Source: Polytrichum commune (Eukaryota > Streptophyta > Polytrichopsida > Polytrichales > Polytrichaceae). Taken from it: 64,000 nucleotides of DNA. The DNA lies in the NCBI GenBank assembly GCA_950295325.1, contig OX485809.1, positions 13,208,001-13,272,000 of the forward strand, written 5' to 3'. This document shows, one piece after another, positions 11,201-21,829 of the stretch. The translations under genes were made by a program, and so were the position numbers. The notes under the pieces are model-generated. The model saw only the letters and a program-made list of their open reading frames with translations. It was not told the origin of the DNA and searched no databases. Within the stretch, counting starts at the first letter, position 1; every line of letters begins with the position of its first letter.

Positions 11201-11600
11201 GAGTATGGTCTATTTATCTAGCAATATCCATAGATAGACATACATCTATGCATAGACCCAAACAATATATCATAGTGATATACGAACGTGCGTTCGTAAA
11301 TACCACCTGTGAGTATGGTCTATGTGTCTAGGAACATCCATAGATGGACATACATCTATGCATAGACCCAAACAATATGTCATGGTGATATACGAACGCA
11401 CGTTCGTAAAGATATGACCCAAAGCCTTATGAACGGTCGTTTGTAAATACCACCTGTGAATATGGTCTATGTATCCAAACAACATCCATACATAGACACA
11501 TCTATGCATCGACCCAAATATGATGATGATATATGATACAAGTCTGTCATGATGATATACGAATGGACATTCATAAAGATACCTACCAAAGCTTTACGAA
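11167..11600 (+). repeat. palindrome array D, about 111-bp period
   Basis: The palindrome (11168, 11279, 11390 and worn copies to about 11600) separates spacers that begin CCACCTGTGAGTATGGTCTAT and include CATACATCTATGCATAGACC, itself partly palindromic. Copies degrade to the right. These spacers differ from those of arrays A-C, so only the palindrome is shared. Confidence 0.85.
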
Positions 11601-12060
11601 CGGCCATTCGTATGGAGTATACCAATCCAATTGCCCCAAATACCCGTATGATGGCATACGTTTTGCGAAAGTACATCCGTAAAATACCACAATTATTACA
11701 ATCTAAATTTTATCTGCCATAAAAAATACAACATGTGACATACACGCGGCCGTTCATAAAGATACCCTCCTGGAATATGTATAGGGAGGTATACGAACGC
11801 CCATTCGTATATCTCAAGTCGTATTTTTTTGTATTTTGGGCCTATAATCGACGACATACATCGTGTCGACTGTGTATGCGACTAATATTTTTTAAATCCA
11901 TATCATTCAATTTTTTTCATATGCATGTATAATGTTCTTTGACACCAATGTGAATATATGTATCGTGTGATCTTTAACATCATGTGTTGTTTGTCCCATG
12001 CACATTTGATCATGAAATGGGATGTGCTTTACGACCGCGCGTTCGTGAACATATGTGAAA
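11600..12060. repeat. scattered worn palindrome copies
   Basis: Degenerate copies occur near 11596, 11750, 11790 and 12030 (for example TATACGAACGCCC-ATTCGTATA). No array order remains. No gene is seen in this stretch. Confidence 0.6.
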
Positions 12061-12956
12061 ATCATGTCTTGTATTGATGTAGAACCATGCCCATGGTTAC
12101 TTAACAAATCATTTCAACGCCTTCTAAAGATAATAAATAACACCATGTGATGCCCATGTTTATTGGAATGGAAAAATAAGGATTATTTGCACTTGACCAT
12201 GGATTGTTTTGGAACACATGTTCGTGTTTATTTATGAGGTTCTCCAATGGTATCCCAACACCTACTTTTTAATGTCCACAATGCGAGCGTGTCTTTGGTT
12301 TGCTAGTCACTATTGTCTCTTTAGTTGGAAAATGTATGTATTTCAGGTCATATATACTCACATATAGTGTGTCCACTCTTATTTGCATAGCATCGGTTAT
12401 GCGGTTGTCCATTCCATGGTTGTTTTTTAGGTGTGATGGTAGTGGATGTAGTAGATAGTGCCTTTGTGTTGTCGACATATGCATCGTCTTTAGATAATGA
12501 ATGTGAACTCTCTTCCCGATCGGCTGACAATATTGACGGGACAATCGTGGTGGGTGTGTTTGTGGATACATCTTTTGGTGGACATAACATAGGTTGGAAT
12601 TAGTGTGAAAATAGGGGCATTATATAGTCTTGGTTGTATTGCGGCTACATTCAAACTTATTTTAAATAAGTTTGGGATATGCCATCTAATTCAATAAGAC
12701 CTTTCCATATGGGATGCGCATCCTAGACTCTATAATGATATAAAACTATTTTTTGGGAGATTTGATTGTTATTTTCCATGTGAAGTTCATGTTTTGATCA
12801 CGATATTTTAAAATTACTATATTTAGTAATGTAAATATTCTTTGCGTACAAACTTATGAACTATCATTTTCCCAATGTTCCCAATGTTCCCATTATAATG
12901 TATGCTCACAATATTGGCATCCCAAACTATGGGTGAATTTGATTTTGAGACTTTCC

Positions 12957-12987
12957 AAAGTCTCCGATTAACGAATATAGTGTTATA
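12957..12987 (-). repeat. right arm of a 9.1-kb-spaced inverted repeat
   Basis: Reverse complement of 3835-3866 (AAAGTCTCCGATTA, then CGAATATAGTGTTATA), with about one mismatch. Confidence 0.6.
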
Positions 12988-12989
12988 TG

Positions 12990-15540
12990 TAGGGTAATTG
13001 AATTGCGTACTTGACCGTGCTTGCCCCATCAATGTAAAAGAAATTAAAATCAATCATTTTATGTGAATGAATCCATCAATATGGTGAATATTATAGTCAA
13101 TGGAGGCAATTATTGGGTTGTTGTGGTCTATAATAATAGGAATATTTTATTACACCCACTTGAAACCACCTTTAAATCCTCATTACTTTACGTTAGATAT
13201 CTTTATCTATAAAATTATTGATATGACCATGATTGGATTTGACCCCCGCCATGGCTTGGAAGTCATTATCCTACAACTTCCCCTTATTGGAGTTTATCTT
13301 TGTTCTACAATAATGAAAACTCATGTAATATCGGAAGAGGGAATTATATCCATGTCAACACCTACTTTTGGGCCTTTTACCTCATATTCTATCATGCTAG
13401 ATCCTTTCATATTAGGCAATTGAAAAGTATATTGGAGGTCAATGTGAAGGAAAATGCACATTTGAAAAAGGATCTCACAAAAAATATTGTGATATTGTAG
13501 TTATGTTATAGATGAAAACAACATTCTTTGTTTCCCACAACTGAAGAGGTTTGGTTACAGGGCCGTCCACACTAAGCTTTAGTGTGGTGTACATTGCTTT
13601 GGGACAATATCTTAGGATCTCACATAGAGGCTACGTTTAAATATACATTCAAAATGTTTTGTCTTTGCAACTTGCTAACTTCAAAGCTTGACTTGTTGTC
13701 AAGAAATGGGAAAGCTCCAACACATTGAACAATGACATATCTCCTCACTTGCATGTTCCTTCAAATATCATGAAGTTGATCCTTTCAAAAAGCAATGCCA
13801 CATGCAATCACAACACTCATGGTCAAAAGCTCATTTGTGACCATGTCTTTCCCTAGATAACTTGCAATTATTGCTACTTTCAACATGTTTCAAAGTAGGA
13901 CTTTACTCCTCCCTCGGAAAACTACAATAAATAATCCTAATTTGATGACACCATTGACTCCTCCATCATATGAATATGTTAGATTAACACAAAGTGACAT
14001 AATTTGTCACAACAAGAGACAAAAGCCAACACTCTCACTACATCTAGGATAACTTACATGCCACTAAAGGTTTATACCACATATTCAAACTACAAGCACT
14101 AAAGCAAAATGTACATAAGAATGTACAATACATAAAGAATCAAGCAACCAATACCACCCAAATTCCTTCATGATAGAGTACAAATATATCCCAAAGCCAA
14201 AGTTTACGACATTGTGCTCTTTATGTTCCTAGTAGCTTATTTCAAAGGACTTTATTAATAAAACCCCCCAAAAATTGATGTTTTGTTTTTGCCAGACACG
14301 GCTATCAAACTATATATATCATCTCCAAAGGCTCATTTACAAAATTGTGTGCATGGTTGCCGTCTCTAGCATATGAAATGTTCACATTTGAAGAATTTTT
14401 TGATAATTTGATGACTTCTAGATGATTTCATACTTGCAACTTTCTACCAATCTAAAATCTTTGTAATTTCAACTAACTTACTAAATCTCTTGTCAAACAA
14501 TGAAATAGGCGATTGTAATGAATTTTCAAATATTTTCACTAATAAATCTTCATAGGAGTAAAATAAATAAATAAATATTTTATTTTATTTTATTTTGTAT
14601 CCTTAACCATATGGATGTGATCCTTTGGCAGTGTCTCACAACTTCTCTTTTCCACCATTTTTGTGATAGTTCTCAAAAAACCTGTAGAAATTTTTTTCTT
14701 TAACATATCTTAGGAAATGCTTCACTCTCAAGCCTTTAAATCCTAAAGGACCAGCAGCCAAAATTGGAATGGGTGCACAAAATCACGTTAGCCCACATGA
14801 ATACTTAATAAAAAGGTGGAATTGGTATATCAGAGATAATTAAAAGATGATCAGGTTGTACACGGTACACCTACATTTTGGTAGCAAAAAAACCCTTGTT
14901 TGGGGATTGTGTCCAAAAATGGCATCGTTGAGAGTGGAAAGGTTTCATTTAGTGGCAACCGGTGAAATATTGTTCTCAGGATTTATGTGTGGAATTCGAC
15001 CATGTAAAGGACTTTTGGTTCACATGTGGGTAATCTTAAGGTCGTGGCATTCAAGACATTTGAGAAAAATACGTACATCAAAACTTGAAACTATATAGTT
15101 GGCATACATTTCTGTTCAGTTGTATACATACTTGGCCGTTTTCTTTTTAATTGTTCAGTCTGCATATGATGTAAGCTAAAAAGTTCAGGTTCAAAAGCTA
15201 AACGCTATGTTGTTGATTACTCAAATTTCTAGATGTCGAATTTATGGTGTGCCAAACAAGTGTACCAAGTAAAATTGGCAACATTCTCTTCGTAACATCC
15301 AAGCCATTATCTACTCCACAAAGCAAGGCACAAATAATGGTGCAAGATGCAAAGTTACATTACCAAAGATGGAGGATTTGCTGACACTTGCAATGTGAGG
15401 TTCTTTACTTTACATCTGACTGCCTTATATTACATGGAGAGACCTGGGTACAAACTAGAAGTACCTTGACATAAATCTTGACCCGTCAAAATGATTGCAA
15501 GTAATCAGAGCTTCCCTTGCAAGGAGACTCAAATTTAGAA
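12990..15540. other. AT-rich intergenic DNA, no gene seen
   Basis: A 107-codon plus-strand frame at 13100-13423 is hydrophobic but has no recognisable domain. The rest is AT-rich with stops in all frames. It ends at the 3' end of the RINT1-like gene; no clear polyadenylation signal could be chosen with confidence. Confidence 0.5.
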
Positions 15541-15543
15541 CTG

Positions 15544-18500
15544 TTATAGATGGTTGTGAGTAGATTTGATTGCATCAGCCAACCCCTTAAAGAATCGTAC
15601 AGGCCGTAGAAAATAAGGTTTGAATACTTGAAATAGGGCAGTTGCATCAGCTGTTAACTGCCGCCTGCCACTTCTGGAAAGTTTTGCACCAATAGGAAGG
15701 ATAGAGCCCACTAACAATTCGTCCAATTTGGTCGCCAAATCTCGACAAAACTCTGTGAAGTTCTCTTCCTGCAGTACCTCACTTAGAACCTGCAATTGGC
15801 TCTGAAGCATACTTAGTCCCTCCACTAAAGTTCCGGACACACTGCTCCCCCAAGCATCTTCTACATGGCCAAATTGCATCGCAGGGTCCTCTGTACCACA
15901 AAAATATGTAAGTCTCATCCTTCATTTATGATGGCAATACAAATAGCCTGGTGAGAGGGCAAAAAAACATGAGAGAAAGTGAGCCGGTTCTGTGCTTCTA
16001 GTAGAATTATTTCCTCTCTCAATTGCATCCACAAGCTATGTGGTTTAATGTCATACAATTAGTGCAAAGAAATTATTATTACTCAGTTACTTGGTGCACT
16101 TTTCAATCCAATTCTAGCACCTTATACTCACACCCTTTTGATTGTTGACTAAGCTTTCATCTGCATTAGAGCCTATACTTCATGTACTTGCTCAGAAAAC
16201 AAGCCTTTGGCTTTTGATAACAAAGAGAACTAAAAAGAGAAGAAATGGGGACAGGATTCACCATCAACAGTATCGAAATCGTCGTTGACCCAACATTTTG
16301 CCTTGGATGAATAACTGATGCAGTTCCTCTCAAATCTCTCTGAGATGACATACACCAGATTGCTAATCCAGGTTTTTCGGAAGTCGGCAAAACAGCTGAT
16401 CTCTCCATCAAAGATGGTTCCCTCCAAAATGGAAACCCCAAGCTTCTCAATAGTCTCATCGCCCATACTACTATCCGGAGCATCTTTGATCTGATTGCAA
16501 AGATCTGCAATCCGGAGCTCAAGAAAGAATAAATCCTCCGACCACTCCTGCAAGAGACATCCACTCTAGGTGTTGAGACAAGTTCCGTACCAAACCTTTA
16601 ATTTCTGAACAGTCAATGAAATTCTAATAACTTTTGAGCTTTATATTCCTAGCATGTCATTCCACCTGGTCAATTGAAAGAACAATTTCCCCTGAAAATA
16701 GGGTGAAAAGGCAACCTGCAATTTGTATTCACAATGACGGGCTGCATTTACACATGCAGCAACTATCAGCATCTCATTTTCTGCACCAGTGTCCATGAAA
16801 CCTTCGGCATGATCAAGCAGCTCATCATGATACTCTCTAGCAATGACAGCAGCCCCACCCCTCACAAAAGCCAACCGAAGCTCTGCCTCTGGCAATGTCC
16901 TGCACCTATCTATGAGAGACCACATCGACGCCAAAACTGCGACAGCTCCACTAGGAACCCCAGCACTAGGCGAAAGTGACTTGGCTGCTCGGCTGCTTTT
17001 CTTTACAACCCAAGCCTCTTCCTTATCAAGAAGTGGTCTTAGCTTTTCCCATGCATCTGAAAACTCAATATGAGCCCACAGATCAAGCCAATCTCGTCGA
17101 TCACCAAACAACCTCATACAGCCAAAACCACTTCTTGCTTTGTCAACAATGCCATGCTGAATAATTGCATCCACCCCTGACCTGAACCGAATGGCACCTG
17201 AATCTTGCACTAACAATGACTTCATTTTAGCATCAAATGCCAGAATTTGGTCAATAGTATGAAGCCACAATGAAGTAGCTGCTTTAGGAGCTACATCTCC
17301 CTCTTGAATATCTTGTGCCAAGCCAGTAAAAACATTTGATTTAAAGAACCTCCTTGCCATAGCTGAGAGGCACAAAACCCATTCCTCTCTTGCACCATAG
17401 CCTACAAGACTTGCTTTGTCAATCACTGGCTGCAAATTTGCATCCACAATATCTACAAACTCTTGACAAATACTGTAAGCCAGTGCACAAACTAATTCAG
17501 GCTTCTGTATCCACTTTCTGAAGTGGAACTCAGTCTGTGTCGCAAAGGGACTCACTAATTCCTCCATAGCCCACAAAGAGTCATATACAGAATGCTTCTC
17601 TGCACTGTTGATATCAACAACCTTCCTCTTCGTGCTTTTCTCATCATCTTGTCGTGATGTTCTTTGCTGCTGCAGTGCTTGCAAAATTGAAAGAACCAAG
17701 AAAGCATTCTTGAATCTGCAAAAGATAAGTAATCATCATGTACAGATCTGCTATAAGACCACAAAAACTCAGGCAAACGCTTCTGAGGTAAAGTACATAT
17801 GAGGACCAAAGACGTTCGAGCTCTTAATAATGATGATTCATTTGCTGACATTAAAAAAGGCCCGCCTTTGCTGATCAATGGCAATAACTGGGAATAGGCA
17901 AGAAACTCTGGGTCTAGATAAAGATTTAAGTGACAGAATTTACAAAATTGCTACATCCATCAATGTAATCTGCAAACTCAATCCCAATTGCTCATAACCC
18001 AACTGCTCCCGCCTTTAAATTACCCATCACCCCACTTTAATCTGAGGTACTTTCGGAACTCAGTACAGTAGTTATGATTCCCCTTGCACACCTTGCTTAA
18101 ATTTACCTTTAATCTTCAACACTTTCAGAAGGGCCTTAGCAGTATCATCTGCCTCTTACGTTGTGAGAAACTCAAACGGTAATCAGAGCTATCATCCCCT
18201 CTCTCTTCAAGGTGTTCAAAATCTCACCCGTCCATGGTAACAATGACTCTCCTCTACTAATGGTAACCTAGGTTCTTACCTTGTGAATGAGTGTATAGGA
18301 GCCTCGACAAAGGGGTTCACACGTTGTTGATTGTCCTGAGACTCTTTGTCCCCAAGAGTGAGAGGAGGAGGCCACCCAATCGCGGTCATCGAAGACTGAA
18401 AATCAGCAATTGCCGCTGTTCGAAGTGAGGACGCGGCTCGGTCCAGTCGTAATTCGACAGCCCAGATCAGTTGAACCGAGTTAGGCTCGGCTTTCGAAAT

Positions 18501-19679
18501 AGAGGTGAGCGCATCTTCAGCAGCCTGAAGACTTTTCACGGCCTCTAATAACCTTTCCCCGAGCGCTTGATTGGTCTGTTCAACCTAGTAGTGAGAAAGC
18601 CGCAATCTAACAAGAGAAGAAAAATGAAGAACAATGGCAACCTTTTCTATGAGTCAGAATTGAGTGCCACATTGACTCTAAACTTTCCTTATGGCTCGAT
18701 TGCGAGAGCACAGCGGCACTCCCACAACAATCACAGTTATACACTTGGGTAATACGAACAGGTTGAAAGTTATGAAATTCTAATACATTCGTCGCAACGT
18801 ATCATGCTCGATAATTTTGCAGATTCCTCGACCGCAGATAGGGCAATAGCACTTGCTCGAGAATCTCACGTCACCCGATGCGGAAATTGGCAATCAGTAG
18901 AGACCAGACAGAAAAAAATCTCTCCGCTCTTACCATAGACGCAGGTACAAATCGCCGGCCCCAGTCGATCGCACTAAACCTCGAAATAGAGTCTTCCATG
19001 AATTTTACTAAATCGGTCGCAATGCAACAGTCTTGACAATTCTGCAATTTAACTAGCCGCAGATAGGGCAATGGCACTTGCTCGAGAATCTCACGCGCCA
19101 CACGATTCCGAAATCGCATTCTCTCTCTCAAAATGCATCCCTCTCAACAACCGCAAAACAAGAAAAGAAAAGAAATGCATCCCTCTGCTCCGCGCTTACC
19201 GTAGGCCCAGCCACAAATCGCCGTTCCCAGAAGATCGCACTGGTACTCGAAACAGCGTCTTCCAGAACTCCGACCAACTGCTCCACATGCAAGGCCCTGT
19301 CCACATAGAGGCGCATCCTCTCCACCCGCACGACCTCTTTCAACACCTCGCTCACATCCCGGACCACTCCAGGCGGCGCGGCAGGCCGCTCCACCTGCCC
19401 CCTGAGCTTGAGCTCCAGGCGCTCCATGGAGTCGGTGAGCCATGCGGCGTCCGCTGAAGCCTTGGAAACCCTAGCTGCCACCCGCTCCCGGAGCTCCTGC
19501 GGCCTGCGCGTCTCCTTGGAGAGTTCGTCTCGCAGACGCGGGAGGATCGCCTCAGCTGTGTCCAGGTCCGCGGGGGTTTGAAATTGGTCTGCTAACCTCG
19601 ATCGCACCTCGGATGACAACGCTGCGGTCGCTGGGGTTCGACGAGTTCCTCCGCCTCCGAGTCCGCCTTGCTTCGTCAT
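15544..19679 (-). CDS. MAG2: RINT1/MAG2-like vesicle-tethering protein, complete
   Basis: Exons on the minus strand: 19679-19200, 18584-18280, 17715-16716, 16547-16262, 15890-15544. All introns are GT-AG, phases agree, and the total is 806 codons with stop (805 aa, close to the size of plant MAG2). RINT1/MAG2/Tip20 proteins are subunits of the ER Dsl1/NRZ tether for Golgi-to-ER COPI vesicles; the plant member is needed for ER export of storage proteins. Matching stretches: ALHVEQLVGVLEDAVSS at the end of exon 1 (coiled-coil N-terminal region); AVELRLDRAASSLRTAAIAD and WPPPL in exon 2; LWAMEELVSPFAT and GYGAREEWVLCLS in exon 3; SMLQSQLQVLSEVL and PVRFFKGLADAI at the C-terminus. ATG 19679 is chosen because it opens the frame leading into the coiled-coil region. 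The region upstream is CT-rich on the plus strand. Confidence 0.9.
18770..19135 (-). pseudogene. tandem duplicate of exon 1 3' part inside intron 1 of the MAG2-like gene
   Basis: The frame ending at 18934 reads LVKFMEDSISRFSAIDWGRRF, then VPASM, followed by a consensus donor GTAAGA. Exon 1 ends LVGVLEDAVSSTSAIFWERRF, then VAGPT, followed by GTAAGC. Both stop in the same phase. A further nucleotide duplication is visible at 18830-18870 against 19060-19100 (the words CCGCAGATAGGGCAAT and CTTGCTCGAGAATCTCAC). So this part of the gene was copied in tandem at least once, probably twice. No good acceptor upstream was identified, so it is likely a dead exon. An alternative (mutually exclusive) exon cannot be ruled out. 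Confidence 0.7.
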
Positions 19680-19699
19680 GCTGCGAGCATCGCCGCGAC

Positions 19700-21400
19700 G
19701 AGGCTTACGAGTCCGTCTCCCTCTCTTTGCCTTCTCTCTCTCTCGCTCTTCTCTTCACAAGCTCACTCACTCAGGAATTCGTCAAGCCCCTCACACTGCC
19801 AACTCACCAACTCAAGGCCAACTCACGCTCTCACACTGCCACCTCATTTTTATTTCAGTGTGGGAAAATTGTACATAAATAGCCTCATCGCCCAAATACT
19901 TGTGCCTTGGGAAGACAAATAGTAAGGTCACCCTGTTCAAACTTTGGACATGGCCGCACAAAAAAATCTTTACTCTCATGTGCTTGCAATTGCACAAATT
20001 TGTAGGAATGGGATGTTACAAATGCCCCACTTAATGTAATGCTCATTGTCGATAGTCCTCCTTTATCAATTACATCTGTATGGAAGTAAGCATCCCGAAA
20101 TTACCATAGTAGCTCAAAACAAAGCATTCAAATGCGACATCACGGACACTTGTAATCTAAAACAATCAATCTAAACAATCAGCCTCTCCCTCGTCCTCAA
20201 CACATTGTGAAGACTATTGTAGCAAAATTGTACAAGTCACGTGAAGATCTTGAATTCGCATGTGAAAGTGCCAACTTAAGGTTGCTTCAAACAAACAAAA
20301 ATAAAAGCATAATGACTACGTCATGATCTGGAAACCAAAACTCAAAGGGAGCCAACGAGTGCTTCCAAAGCCTTCAATATGAAAGGATCTAGAACTCGAA
20401 TGCAAGTCCTAACAAAAATGGATTGGGGACTATTGTAGAGGGGTCTCTATTTCGATAGGGGCTCGCTGAAAGCATTAAATATTGCCACTTGGTAGGGTCT
20501 GGCACTGAAAGTCCGTAATTAAATATTTCAATCATCCACCCGCCAAATTGCAATGATTTCAACCGCCTTACTTCAATTTTTCTTTTATTTCATGAAGAAT
20601 GGGTGTAGACGCTTTATGAGTTTTATGAGCACTAATTTGCAACATGATTGTTAATGGCATGTGTACAACATTTAAGTCATCAAGGAATAGGCAGCGTTTT
20701 CATCATCTTGGCTTTGCAACTTGGAGTTATGTAGTCTAATCATTTGATTCTTTCATTCCAATAGATCCACTACTAGATACTTGAATTTGAATCATATAAT
20801 TTCATGTAACCAACAATTAGATCATATTGTATTTGAATTTAGATTACCAAAATGCATATATAAGTTTCAGTTTATAACATGTAAGAGCTTTACTTTAGTA
20901 TATCTATAAACTTAAAAACTTTGAGTTGGTTACATGGGTAAGATTTTTAAATGTGATCAAATTGTGGTAGGGACGATATATATAGATGGCTCCAAAACAG
21001 ATGGTGTTGACAACAATGTTTGAGGGGGTAACAATTGTTGATCACAATCTACAACTTCGAAAAGTTGCCGAGGCTATTGGCGAAGATATCTACATGAAGA
21101 CCGTGAAACATGAACGTGAATGAAGGAGATTTGTTGGTCGTCCATGTACCGATTCCAAGGTTATTTTATTTGTCAATGATATCAAAGAGGAAAGATGACG
21201 ACGACAATTCAAAGGCTAGAAAGAAGAACTCGAGAAGGGCACATATACAAATCGGTTTGATGTAACCTTTGTGGTTACCAGTCTATGTTGCAGTCACACG
21301 ACATTGAAGCCATTCAATTGCTCTCAACTATTTTAAAGCACACCATAAAATCCATGAACAACTTTGTAGCCACATACTAGATCGCTTATAATCCAACCCC
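19700..21400. other. 5' flank of the MAG2-like gene and AT-rich intergenic DNA
   Basis: The CT-rich tract at 19700-19770 would be a GA-rich 5' leader of the minus-strand gene. Beyond it there is no supported gene. Confidence 0.5.
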
Positions 21401-21405
21401 CCCCC

Positions 21406-21508
21406 CCCCCAGCCACTCCGCCTAGTTTGGGGCCAAAGTGTTCCAAAGTGCTCCGTGGCTAGCCGCCCCCAACTGCGGGGGCTCCAAACAAGGCAAATTG
21501 GCTGGGGG
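21406..21508. mobile_element. short MITE with 27-bp terminal inverted repeats
   Basis: Left end CCCCCAGCCA-nnnn-GCCTAGTTTGG and right end CCAAACAAGGC-nnnn-TGGCTGGGGG are inverted copies. The interior is GC-rich and has no ORF. The GCCTTGTTTGG-like end is of the kind seen in small PIF/Harbinger or hAT MITEs. The left end runs into a poly-C tract (21397-21410), so target-site duplication cannot be judged. Confidence 0.6.
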
Positions 21509-21829
21509 AGGCCGTTGGTCCACCCCGTGCGGTTGGGATATTAGTAAGTGACAATAATTGCAACATTGTAAATTTATATATGCCCAAGTTTTCAATCATC
21601 TAATTTTCAATCATCCATGACAATATTTCATTACAGAAATGTTAGGATTCAGAATATAGCAAACTATGTTTCAATAATTAACATTTGGATGAAATAAAAT
21701 AAAAAAGCTGGAATAACATTGCTTGTCATTAGAAAAAGTTACCATAGTGGCAGAAAATCCATTTGACACCAGAATGCAATATAATATCTAGTGCACTCAT
21801 GCAACAACCTCTACTTACCTACTCTGGAA

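Noticed and set aside
13100-13423. 107-codon hydrophobic ORF
   Set aside because: No recognisable family, AT-rich composition equal to the surrounding non-coding DNA, no splice or promoter context.
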